A stretch of 64,000 nucleotides of DNA, taken from positions 1,550,001-1,614,000 of the forward strand of contig NZ_CP109430.1 of NCBI RefSeq assembly GCF_036250735.1, written 5' to 3'. The position numbers and the translations under genes were made by a program. Below the pieces are notes generated by a model. That model did no database searches and was not told where the DNA came from. It saw only the letters and a list, made by a program, of their open reading frames with translations. Below are positions 19,572-28,600 of the stretch, one piece after another. The first letter of the stretch is position 1. Each line of letters begins with the position of its first letter. This DNA is from Streptosporangium sp. NBC_01495 (GTDB lineage Bacteria > Actinomycetota > Actinomycetes > Streptosporangiales > Streptosporangiaceae).

Positions 19572-20321
19572 TTATCGGTCTCTCGGGTTCGTGGGATCGG
19601 GTGAGCAGCCGTGGGTCACGAAGTAGATCTCCATGGAGACCGACCCGTTCGGGGCGGCGAGGTCGTGGAAGTTCCGGGTCACGGCCGCCCCGAAGACGCG
19701 CGGGTACGCCTCGCGAATGACCGTGTTGACCCGGGTGGCCAGGCGGACGCCCTCCCCGGCGCCGTCGCCGGTGCCGAAGGTCAGGACCATGCCGGCGTGC
19801 CGTCCGGCCAGGCGGTCCCCGTACTTACGCAGCTCCTGGCGTACCCGCGCGGCCAGCACGCCGTCACCGGCGCCGGGGGCGACCCGGAACGAGATCGTGG
19901 TCGGTTCCGCCCGGACGCCTCCGACGAGATCGGCGCAGGGGCGGGGCCGGGCGGGGCTTTCCTTCCCCGGGGAATCCTCGCTCTTCTCCCGTTCCTTCCG
20001 CTCCTTCGGTGGGGACTCCTCCGCCGGGAGCTTTTCCTCCGTCGGCTTTTCCTCCGGGAGCTTCTCCCCCCGAGGTTTTTCGGCCTCGGGCTTTTCCGTC
20101 CTGGGTTTTTCCGTCTCGGGTTTTTCCGCCGGAGGCCGGGTGGTCTCCGGCAGGGACCGGACGGTGTCCAGCCGGAGCCTGGTGGTGTCCGCCGCGGCTT
20201 CGGCGGGCGAGGGAGGCGGCGCCTGCGTTCCCAACATGATGATCGTGAGCCCGAGCAGCAGGTCGGCGAAGAGCAAACCGGCCAGCAGGGTCGAGGTGGG
20301 GGTTCTTCGCCGGGCAGTCAC
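19572..20321 (-). CDS. Single-pass membrane protein with MotB/ExbD-like helix and charged linker
   Basis: The 249-aa protein starts at GTG 20321, overlapping the upstream gene by 4 bp. It has a short basic N-terminus and one membrane helix at about residues 11-31 (LLAGLLFADLLLGLTIIMLG) containing an Asp, reminiscent of the proton-carrying Asp in MotB/ExbD/TolR (for example FVDxMxxLLIIF). A long Glu/Lys/Pro repeat (EKPETEKPRTEKPEAEKP) fills residues 65-120, then a folded exported domain of about 115 residues starts at CADLVGGVRAEPTTI, with a Cys near each end. That layout matches a stator subunit with an extracytoplasmic domain. Family not recognised; the analogy is structural inference. Confidence 0.6.
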   Translation of the reverse strand: MTARRRTPTSTLLAGLLFADLLLGLTIIMLGTQAPPPSPAEAAADTTRLRLDTVRSLPETTRPPAEKPETEKPRTEKPEAEKPRGEKLPEEKPTEEKLPAEESPPKERKEREKSEDSPGKESPARPRPCADLVGGVRAEPTTISFRVAPGAGDGVLAARVRQELRKYGDRLAGRHAGMVLTFGTGDGAGEGVRLATRVNTVIREAYPRVFGAAVTRNFHDLAAPNGSVSMEIYFVTHGCSPDPTNPRDR

Positions 20322-21226
20322 CGCGGGGTCCGGATTTTCTGGGAGGCGTCCTGGACCTTGATCACGGTCGAGGCCCGCGCCACGACCGCGGCGAGGTCGT
20401 CACAGGTGTTGTTGATGGCCGCGAGGTGCCCGCTGAGGAGTTCGACGGCGTCGCGTACGTCGATCGCGCTGCCGGCCAGCGCGTCCGTGGTCTTCCGGGT
20501 GGCCTCCAGGGTGAGGGTGAGCGCCTCGACCAGCTCGGTGTGCACCTTGCGCGCGGTGGTCCCGACGAAGCCGATGTCGGCCGCCGTCCTGCTGAGCTCG
20601 GCCCCGAACCGCTCCGGGGAGGAGAGCCGTACCTGGCCGAGTACGAGGCTCGCCTCGGTCAGCGCCCCGCGAAGCCGGACGCGAAGGGCACGGAGCGCCC
20701 GCTCCGAGGCATCCTCCCTGCTGTTCCGCGCGATGTTCTCGTACACGGTCCAGCAGATGAGGCAGAAGATGGCCGCGAGGGTGCAGAGCGCGATGTTGCC
20801 GAACTCGAACAACCGGGGCAGCCTGCCGTCGAAGCCCTGCTGCCACATCTCCAGGAAAGGCCGTCGGGCCGCGTCCACCCCGCCGTCGTCGAGGACGTCG
20901 CCGTAGGCGCCGGTGGCCATCATCAACCCGAGCCAGGTGATGAGGATCGGTACGAAGACGAGGGCCGGGCCGACGGCGGCGCCGAGCCCCCGGCGCCATC
21001 GCGGTCTCCTCGGCGAGGAGGTGGTATCCACCGGTTCGTCGTCCACGAGGATGCTGTCGTCGGGAGCGAAGGCGGCGAACAGGTCGACCTCGCACCAGCG
21101 TCCGGCTCTCCCGGGATCGGTGATCGCGTTCGCGAGGTCGTTCAGCTGGTCCCGGCGGGCCGCCAGATGAGGATGATCGGCGAGCTCGCGGAGCTCGCCG
21201 GCGAGCTCCGAGTCCGTCACGGACAA
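20318..21226 (-). CDS. Two-helix membrane protein with long C-terminal helical domain, partner of the next gene
   Basis: About 302 aa. The soluble N-domain (about 95 residues) includes LRELADHPHLAARRDQLNDL. Two membrane helices follow (GPALVFVPILITWLGLMM and IALCTLAAIFCLICWTVY), then a ~120-residue helical region ending VELLSGHLAAINNTCDDLAA. This resembles MotA/ExbB/ZorA-type partners, which combine membrane helices with long cytoplasmic helices, although two helices is fewer than usual. The TTG at 21226 has AGAGG 7 nt upstream; the GTG at 21220 is the alternative start. No ZorC/D/E or flagellar genes are nearby. Confidence 0.6.
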   Translation of the reverse strand: MSVTDSELAGELRELADHPHLAARRDQLNDLANAITDPGRAGRWCEVDLFAAFAPDDSILVDDEPVDTTSSPRRPRWRRGLGAAVGPALVFVPILITWLGLMMATGAYGDVLDDGGVDAARRPFLEMWQQGFDGRLPRLFEFGNIALCTLAAIFCLICWTVYENIARNSREDASERALRALRVRLRGALTEASLVLGQVRLSSPERFGAELSRTAADIGFVGTTARKVHTELVEALTLTLEATRKTTDALAGSAIDVRDAVELLSGHLAAINNTCDDLAAVVARASTVIKVQDASQKIRTPR

Positions 21227-21627
21227 CCGACATCCTCTCCTCGATGGTGTCCTCGGTGGTGCCGAGCGCCTTTTCGGCAATCCGGATGGACCGGTTCATG
21301 GCTCATGGAAGCCATGATCATTTTTGCACAGGACGCGCGTACCGGCGGACGAGGCGAGGTGGCGAGCGGGCGGGCTCACCGGTTCGCGGTCACGGGGATC
21401 GGCCGATCCCGGCGGCGCGGGGCCGGGCAGGGTGCTTCCGGCAGGTTCGGACCGAACGGGCCAGGGCGGTGGCCATACCGTCGGTCAGGGCTCGGAGGCC
21501 AGGGCACCGTGCGATGAACGGCGCGGTCAGGCCCAGCGGTCAGATCCATCGGAACGGAGGCGTGGAGAACTCGATTCGCGGCATCGGGTGAAAAGGGGTG
21601 ACCGGACCGAGGAAACGGAGTTCACGC
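21227..21627. other. Divergent intergenic region
   Basis: About 400 bp between the minus-strand membrane pair and the sigma factor gene. Both promoters should lie here. Open frames are shadows; no clear -10/-35 boxes or repeats are seen. Confidence 0.4.
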
Positions 21628-22218
21628 TTGAGTGTGGAGACAGATCTGGACGACGCGGAGGTGATCAAGCGTGCCCGGCGTGATTCCGCCGCTTTCTCGG
21701 TGCTGTTCGACCGACATGCCCCCGCCCTGCACCGTTACGTGACGCGGCGCCTGGGGGACTCGATGGCCGACGACATCGTGGCCGAGACGTTCCTCACCGC
21801 CTTCCGGCGGCTCGGGCGCTACGACACCGGTTACCGCAATGCCCGCCCCTGGCTGTACGGCATCGCCGCCAACCTCATCGGCAAGCACCACCGTGCCGAG
21901 GTCAGAGCGTACCTCTCGCTGGCCAGGACCGGGGTGGACGAGGTGGCCGAGAGCTACGCAGACCGGGTGGAGGCCCGGGTGACGGCCTCGGCGGCGCAGC
22001 GCGATCTGGTGAGGGCACTCGCCGTGTTGTCGTCGAAGGATCGCGAGGTGCTGTTGATGATCGCCTGGGCGGATCTCAGCTACGAGGAGACGGCGCGGGC
22101 ACTCGGTGTCCCCATCGGCACGGTGCGCTCGCGCCTGCACCGTGCCAGGAGAAAGACCCGTGAGGCCCTGGGCGGGGTCGATCCGTCCGCTATCTCGGAG
22201 GAGACCGGCCGTGGATGA
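21628..22218 (+). CDS. ECF-type RNA polymerase sigma factor
   Basis: About 196 aa. Region 2 reads FSVLFDRHAPALHRYVTRRL then DDIVAETFLTAFRRLGRYD and ARPWLYGIAANLI. Region 4 is a helix-turn-helix: LSSKDREVLLMIAWADLSYE followed by ETARALGVPIGTVRSRLHRA. There is no long region 3, which defines the extracytoplasmic-function group. The TTG at 21628 has GGAG 7 nt upstream; GTG 21598 with AAGGGG is an alternative. Its stop lies inside the next gene (8-bp overlap), so the two are translationally coupled and the downstream membrane protein probably controls or is controlled by it. Confidence 0.88.
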   Translation: MSVETDLDDAEVIKRARRDSAAFSVLFDRHAPALHRYVTRRLGDSMADDIVAETFLTAFRRLGRYDTGYRNARPWLYGIAANLIGKHHRAEVRAYLSLARTGVDEVAESYADRVEARVTASAAQRDLVRALAVLSSKDREVLLMIAWADLSYEETARALGVPIGTVRSRLHRARRKTREALGGVDPSAISEETGRG

Positions 22219-23206
22219 CCTGAAGTCGCTGAGAGCTCTGCGGGCGGACGCGCCCGAGCCCGACGCCGACCGCCTGCGCGCGCTGCGGGCGCGTTCCCTG
22301 CGCCGCCGCCACCGGTTTCGGCCCGTGCTCTCGCTGTCGATGGCGATGGCGGCGACCGTCGCGGTGATCGCGGCGGTGGTTGTGGTGGTGAACAACGACG
22401 AGCGGTCGGCCGCCCGGCCGCCCGTCACCGTGGAGGCGACACCGGTGAGCGCGGAGGTCATGCTGCGGCAGGCGGCGCTGACGGCCGAGAAGCGCCGGCC
22501 CGACCGCACCCCGCCTCGTCCCGACCAGTGGCTGTACCGCAAGAGCGTTGGCATACAGCCCGCCGACGGCGCGGTCGATGTCCAGGAGCACTGGACGCGC
22601 TACGACGGCACCAGGCAGGCGACCCGGCTGGACTCAGGCCCGGTGGAGACGCGGACCATCGAGCCGGACCCGGGTAACGACGACCTGTCCCCCCGGCAGT
22701 ACGCGGCCAGGCTGGCCAGGTTGCCCACCGACCCGGACAGGCTGCTCGCCCACGTCAAGGGCGACCTGCACTGGAGGGACAAGCCGGACGAGGAGCGTGG
22801 TCTCGACGAGCCCCCGGACGCACGGGCGTTTCGAGTGCTGTCGCTCTACCTCGGCCAGGAGGTCTCCATGCCGCCCAAGCTGGAGGCCGCTATCTTCCGC
22901 GCTCTCGCCAGGATTCCGGGCGTCCGGGTGGACCTCGGCGTACGTGACGCGGCGGGCAGGGCAGGCATGGGCATCGCCTACGAGGTCGGTGCTCCGGGCT
23001 TCGGCACGCAGCGCGACGAGAACGGTCAGGTCACCCAGCGGTCCTACGTCATCCTCGACAGCACGACCTATCGCTATCTCGGCTCGCGGACGGATTACCT
23101 GCAGGACTACCTCATCAAGGGCGAGGTGGCCTTCCCGAAGGGGGGCGTCTTCGCGACCGCCGAGGTAGCGGCGGGAGTCGTCGATGAACCCGGACAGATC
23201 CCTTAG
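22211..23206 (+). CDS. CU044_5270-family membrane protein, likely sigma-factor partner
   Basis: This 331-aa protein has an N-terminal cytoplasmic segment (VDDLKSLRALRADAPEPDAD), one membrane helix at about residues 38-60 (MAMAATVAVIAAVVVVV), and an exported domain. The domain includes the family-typical PRPDQWLYRKSVG, a SPRQYAARLARLPTDPDRLL block, and FRALARIPGVRVDLGVRDAAGR ... AYEV. Proteins of this actinobacterial family are regularly encoded directly after ECF sigma factors and are thought to act as anti-sigma-like or sensor proteins. The mechanism here is inferred from topology and coupling. Confidence 0.8.
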   Translation: MDDLKSLRALRADAPEPDADRLRALRARSLRRRHRFRPVLSLSMAMAATVAVIAAVVVVVNNDERSAARPPVTVEATPVSAEVMLRQAALTAEKRRPDRTPPRPDQWLYRKSVGIQPADGAVDVQEHWTRYDGTRQATRLDSGPVETRTIEPDPGNDDLSPRQYAARLARLPTDPDRLLAHVKGDLHWRDKPDEERGLDEPPDARAFRVLSLYLGQEVSMPPKLEAAIFRALARIPGVRVDLGVRDAAGRAGMGIAYEVGAPGFGTQRDENGQVTQRSYVILDSTTYRYLGSRTDYLQDYLIKGEVAFPKGGVFATAEVAAGVVDEPGQIP

Positions 23207-23392
23207 GTATCCGGAACGGTGCGCTCGCGGTCCTCGCCTTCTCTCGGACCGATCCAGGGAAGGGCCGCTTCGCCTGCAGCGTCACCACGAACCCCTGGCC
23301 GTGACCGTCCGCTGCCACCTTTCCTTGGGACTACGTCAGATGCGGCAGGGCGACGATCTTTCCGCCTCACCGCCTCGTAGCCCTGCCGGAGG

Positions 23393-25024
23393 TTATTCGA
23401 GCAGGTCGCAGAGGTCGGGGCCCAGGTCGTCGCCGACCATGCGCAGGGCGGTCTCGGCGCGTGAGGCGAGGGCGATGGGGGAGATCCCGGTGACCAGGTG
23501 GGCGTGGGTGAGGCGGTCCAGGGCCGCTCCGACCAGCGGGGCGGTCACGCGGAGGGTGGCGGGGAGCGCGACGCCCCCGGTGGAGCCGCCGTGCAGCACG
23601 ATGTTGCGGCAGCGGTACAGGCGCCGAAGGGAGACCTCCACGTAGAAGCGGACCCGGTCGAGCACGCGCCTTTGGTCGGCGAGTAGCTCGCGCAGGCGCA
23701 GGATGGCGGCGACGTCGCTGCCGGTCCGCCAGGAGCGCACGAGGGGGAGGGAGCTCCGGCTTCTCAGCTCGGCGGCGATCACCGCTGCCCGGCCCCGGTT
23801 CGACTCGCACGCTTCGAGGCGGGCGGTGAGGTTGTCGTCCTTCACCTCCCGGATCCGATAGGAGAGCGCGGTGAGTTCGGCGCGTGGCCAGGAAGCGGCG
23901 ACGAGGGCGGCGGCGCGGGCGGCGGCCACCGCTTTCTCCCGCTCGTCAGGGTCGCGGGCCTCGGTGAGCAACGATTCCAGGGCTGCCCAGCCTCCGGCGA
24001 TCGCGGGTGCGAGCGGCCCTTGGTTGAGCGCGGAGGCGATTTCCAGGGCGTCGTCGAGTGTGCTCCTGGACTGCTCACCGAAGCGTTGCGTCTCCCCGCC
24101 GACCACGTAGAGCTGACGTTCGGCGGCCAGCGACAGCACCTGGGCCCCCCGAGCGGGCGGCTGTAATGGGACGGGCTTGCTCTCTCCGATGACGTAGGCC
24201 TCGCCGAGAGGGAGGACCGGCCCGCTCGCGGCGAACCTGGCTCGGGCCTGCATCCGCTCGACCAGGTCGGAGACGATCTCCACCGCACGGGTGGAGTCTC
24301 GCGCCTCCACGGTGAAGACCAGCGAGCCCACGATCCGCTCCGGGGGTTTGAGGCCCGCCTCCGCGATCAGCATCTGGGTTTCGGCTATCGTCCGCCAGTG
24401 CGGCAGGTGTCCGGCCAGTTCGTCGTACCTGTGCAGGGCGTGGAACGGGACGACGACGTGTCGGTCGCGTGGCGGTGTGGCGATCAGGGTCGCCGCCTCC
24501 GAGAGCAGGTCTGTGGCCGAGAGGTTCTGGCGCCCGTCGCGGAGCCAGCGTTGCAGACCGGAGAGGCTGTGCCCGCTGTCGAGCAGGTGGGAGGCGACGG
24601 CCCTGGCGACCCGCTCGGGGGCGGGTGGGGCGTCGATCGCGACGCAGGTGGCCCAGCGGTCCAGGTAGCCAGGGCGGGCGATGTCGATGAGGTGGCGCAG
24701 TTTGCGGCGGCCGTCACTGGCCAGCGTCAGGGTGGTTTTGACGCATTCCTGCAGTTTGCGCCGGTAGGTCCCGGACCCCATCGCAGGGTCGTTGCCGAGA
24801 AGCCGCTCCATGGTGTGGCGCTGCCAGTCGACCGCGCCCTGTGACAGCACCCTACGGTCGACCCAGATGCCCGCTTCGTGCAGCTCCTCCAAGGCGAGGA
24901 GGGAGCTCAGGTCCCACAGGCGGCGGGTCCACGGGGTGGTGACGCTGCTGAAGTCGAGCAGTCGGGTGGTGACGTGCCGTGAGTAGGCGGACCGGGGGTC
25001 ACGCCCGATGGGGATCGCGTTCAT
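23393..25024 (-). CDS. Protein of unknown function with C-terminal HEPN-type R-x4-H motif
   Basis: The protein is 543 aa from the ATG at 25024; an in-frame extension to 25123 crosses a terminator hairpin and is rejected. It is soluble and largely helical. Near the C-terminus (residues about 473-478) is YRCRNIVLHGGS, an R-N-x-x-x-H pattern typical of the catalytic motif of HEPN RNases, preceded by a long helix (RVRFYVEVSLRRLYR). The N-terminal part (LDFSSVTTPWTRRLWDLSSL) is unrecognised. HEPN proteins are common toxin or abortive-infection effectors. It is divergent from the BREX operon, so a defence role is plausible. Alternatively it is a HEPN-fold protein without RNase activity. Confidence 0.6.
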   Translation of the reverse strand: MNAIPIGRDPRSAYSRHVTTRLLDFSSVTTPWTRRLWDLSSLLALEELHEAGIWVDRRVLSQGAVDWQRHTMERLLGNDPAMGSGTYRRKLQECVKTTLTLASDGRRKLRHLIDIARPGYLDRWATCVAIDAPPAPERVARAVASHLLDSGHSLSGLQRWLRDGRQNLSATDLLSEAATLIATPPRDRHVVVPFHALHRYDELAGHLPHWRTIAETQMLIAEAGLKPPERIVGSLVFTVEARDSTRAVEIVSDLVERMQARARFAASGPVLPLGEAYVIGESKPVPLQPPARGAQVLSLAAERQLYVVGGETQRFGEQSRSTLDDALEIASALNQGPLAPAIAGGWAALESLLTEARDPDEREKAVAAARAAALVAASWPRAELTALSYRIREVKDDNLTARLEACESNRGRAAVIAAELRSRSSLPLVRSWRTGSDVAAILRLRELLADQRRVLDRVRFYVEVSLRRLYRCRNIVLHGGSTGGVALPATLRVTAPLVGAALDRLTHAHLVTGISPIALASRAETALRMVGDDLGPDLCDLLE

Positions 25025-25069
25025 GGCGGCGTGGCCTCGGGTGGGGGAGGAAAAGAAGGGGGAAGAAAA

Positions 25070-25097
25070 GAGGGCGCGGTCCGAAGACCGCGCCCTC
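25070..25097 (-). terminator. Strong intrinsic terminator/attenuator upstream of the HEPN-motif gene
   Basis: On the minus strand a perfect 12-bp stem (GAGGGCGCGGTC / GACCGCGCCCTC) with loop TTCG is followed by TTTTCTTCC, a textbook intrinsic terminator for leftward transcription. A smaller hairpin (GGGGCTTCTTGCCCC) sits just before it. It lies only about 45 bp before the ATG at 25024. It either ends leftward readthrough from the region at 25100-25600 or acts as an attenuator for the gene. Confidence 0.7.
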
Positions 25098-25678
25098 GGG
25101 GGCAAGAAGCCCCGGGTAAGCATGTGTTCGCTTTCGCGACTCCTCGAATATACCCGGTGTTGCAGCGATCGATCGCAATTTTTCGGAAAGCCTCGACTGC
25201 TCTTTGAGCGCTCGGAAGCTGTGAAGTGGACATTCTCTCGCGATCTTTGCCTACCAGCACCCAGGACGACCGCCTATCCGACCTGGGGATATGTCATCGG
25301 CATCGGGCGTTCTGTGAGGGTCGCACCTGCTGCGACGAGGACACCGGTCGGGTCTATCTCCCAGTGCACGACTTCGCCCAACCAGACAGGAGGCAACTTT
25401 CACCTTTTGTCATGTGAAGTCCTGATTTCAGGTTAAATGTCCGCTTGTCTGTAACGTCACCCAAAATTTGACCGTTCTTGACTCAAGGAATCAGCGACCG
25501 CGTCGACCCGGCGGCCCCGCCGGAGCCATGGTCTGACACAAAGTTTGCGACGATACGCTTCACAACGCTTTCTAGTTAAAAGTTTTCAAACGTCATTCCC
25601 ATGGATACGATCTGGCCGGAGAGTTCGGCTTCGGATCAGCGGCCGATGAGACGTAGCGGTGACAGGCGGAGTTGGTGC
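25098..25678. other. Divergent promoter region of the HEPN-motif gene and the BREX operon
   Basis: About 580 bp, distinctly more A+T-rich than neighbours at about 25420-25600 (GATTTCAGGTTAAATGTCCG, CAAAATTTGACCG, AGTTAAAAGTTTTCAAACG). Possible -35-like TTGAC elements are at about 25468 and 25478, the second inside a small palindrome CTTGACTCAAG. No gene is supported. Regulatory proteins could bind here, but no operator can be assigned. Confidence 0.45.
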
Positions 25679-28600
25679 ATGCGCGAAGGCCGGTGGGAAA
25701 CAGTCACCGAGTCCGAATTCGACCACGAACGCCGCGGTCTGGAAGCCGTACGTGAAAAACTGCCCGATGCCGAGCCCTGGCGAGCCTGGTCGAATTTCAC
25801 CTTCACCGCTCACGCCGGTCACGTGCGAGAGGTCGACCTGCTGGTCATCGGTCCTGGTGGCGTGCACATGGTCGAGCTCAAGGACTGGCACGGCAGCGTA
25901 GCGGCCGAAAACGGCACCTGGGTGCAGACTGGCCCAAATGGTCGCCGTATCCCGCACGGTAACCCGCTCCACCTCGTGGACAAGAAGGCGAAAGAGCTGA
26001 GCGGGCTGCTCAAGCGGAACGGCAAACGCGTGTGGGTCGGCGCGGCCGTCTGCTTCACCGACTCCTCGCTGCGCGTGCGCCTGCCCGCCAACGACCAGAA
26101 CGGCGTCTACACGATAGACGAGCTCGTGAACATGCTGCGGCGGCCCGCGAGCGACGAGCGGCGGCGGATCACCCCCACTGATTCCCGGGAGATCAAAACC
26201 GCGCTGGAACGGATCGGTATTCGGCGCAGTGATGCCGAATTTAAGGTCGGCCCGTATCTCCTGGAGCGTAAGTCCTTTGATACCGGTCCGACCTGGGCCG
26301 ACTATCTTGCCCGGCACAGCGAGTTGCCCGAGCCGGCCCGCGTCCGTATTTATCTTCGGGAGCGAGGCTCGGACGCCACTGTCCGTAAGTCGGTGGAGAA
26401 CGCCGCTCGGCGCGAGGCGGCTGTGCTGCGCAAGTTCCGCCACCCCGGTGTCGTCCATTTGAAGCAGTACGACCCCTCCGGACACTCGGCCGGTCCCGCT
26501 CTCATCTTCGACTACCATCCGCAAACCCTGCGCCTCGACGAATACCTGGTTCAGTACGGAGACAAACTAGACATTCTTGGTCGAATGGCAATGGTGCGGC
26601 AGCTCGCCGAGACGATGCGCTCCGCGCACTCCAGCCGCATCCACCACCGTGCGCTGGCCGCCCGATCCGTGCACGTGATCCCCCGTAATCGAGGGCGCGA
26701 GGGCCGGAGCGTCGGTGAGGAGGCCGCCTGGCTCGCCCCGCACCTGCAGATATCGGACTGGCAGATCGCCACGCAGCGCAGCGGCGGTGCCCAGTCGCAG
26801 GGTTCGTCCAGGTTCGCTCCGACCAGCCTGTCGGCGATCCATCTGGCGGAGGGGGCGGACCCCTATCTCGCTCCCGAGCTGACGGCGGTGAACCCGGACC
26901 TGATCGCCCTCGACGTGTACGGGCTCGGCGTGCTCACCTATCTCCTGGCGACGGGTAGAGCTCCGGCCGCTAGTCAGGCCGAGTTGCTGGCTCGGCTGGA
27001 GGCCGGGGAGGGACTGCGGCCCAGTGCGATCGTGGACGGCCTGTCGGAGGACATCGACGAGCTGGTGCAGGCCGCGACCGCCTACCGGCCCGCGCAGCGG
27101 CTCGCCACGGTCGACGAGTTCCTGGAGATGCTGGAATGCGTCGAGGACTCGCTGACCTCCCCTGCCACCGGCCCGGCCGACGTCGATGTGGCACCGGTGC
27201 CGGAGAAGGACCCCCTGGAGGCCGTCGCGGGTGACGTGCTGGCTGATCGGTGGGAGGTACGGCGCAGGCTGGGCACCGGCTCGACGAGCCGTGCCTTCCT
27301 TGTACGGGACCTGCGGGCCGACCCCACGGCGCGCGGTGCCCGCACTCTCGCGGTGTTGAAGGTGGCTCTCTCCGACAGCCGCGGCGAAGTCCTGGCCCGA
27401 GAGGCCGAGGTGATGGGGCAGCTGCGTGCCGACTCGCGCGTCATCCGGCTGGTCGAGCCGGAGCCGCTGGCCATCGGCGGCCGTACGGTCCTGGCCCTGG
27501 AGTACGTCGGCGACGAGCGGGATCCGGACGAGCACGCGGAGCCGGGCACCGGCACGCGCCGCCGGGCGGAGACCGTGGCGCGGCAGTTGCGTGAGAGCGG
27601 CAGGCTCCAGGTCGACCAGCTGGAGGCGTACGGCGAGTACCTGTTCGGGGCGGTCGACTTCCTGGAGGGCGAGGGGGTCTGGCACCGCGACATCAAACCG
27701 GACAACATCGCGATCCGGGTGCGACCCAACCGCACCCGCGAGCTGGTGCTGATCGACTTCTCGCTGGCCGGATACCCCGTGCAGGAGACGGACGCCGGCA
27801 CGGACGGTTATCTCGATCCGTTCATCGGTACGCTGACGCGCTCGGTGTACGACGCGCACGCCGAACGGTACGCGGTCGCGGTCACCCTGCACGAGATGGC
27901 CTCGGCCGAGCTGCCCAGGTGGGGCGACGGCAGGGTGTCACCCCGCCAGACGGACGCCACGGAATGGCCGGTCCCGACCATCGCCGCCGACGCGTTCGAT
28001 CCGGCCGTCCGGGACGGGCTCGTCGGCTTCTTCAAGAAGACCCTGCACCGTGACGTCGCGCAGCGCTTCGGCGAGCTCAAGCCGATGCGGGACGCCTGGA
28101 AGAGGATCTTCCTGGAGATGACGGAGACGGCGCCGTCCGGACCCCGCGCCTCCCGGCATTCGGCACCGGCCGATCCCGAGCGGGCCGGTTCGGCGGACGT
28201 CACCCCGGCGATCGCCGATGCCGAGCCCGAGTCCGTCGAGCAGCAGCGCGATCGGCTCGCCGCGGAGGTCACCCGTGACACCCACCTGTCGACCGCCGGT
28301 CTGACCCCGGCGGCGGAGTCGTTCCTGTACGGGCTGGACGTGACGACGGTGGGCGGGCTGCTGGACTACAGCCAGCGCAACCTCGTCAACGCACCCGGCC
28401 TCGGTGCCAAGACCCGCAACGAGATCCAGCGCCGCCAGCGTGAATGGGGCGAGCGCCTTCAGCAGGCCCCCGTCTCCCTGCTCACCGCCGAGGGCCGCCG
28501 TGCCGCCGAGGAGGAGTTGAAACAGCTCGGCGCCGCGGAGTCCGCGCTGGTGAACGTCCTCGTCGCCGGTGAGGGCGCGGACGGCCTTCCACGGCGCACC

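Noticed and set aside
19572-21226. Zorya defence system
   Set aside because: Only a loosely ZorA/ZorB-like pair is present; no ZorC/ZorD/ZorE genes nearby.
25025-25123. 33-codon N-terminal extension of the HEPN-motif gene
   Set aside because: It would be translated through a strong terminator hairpin and reads as Ser/Pro/Phe-rich filler; ATG 25024 is preferred.
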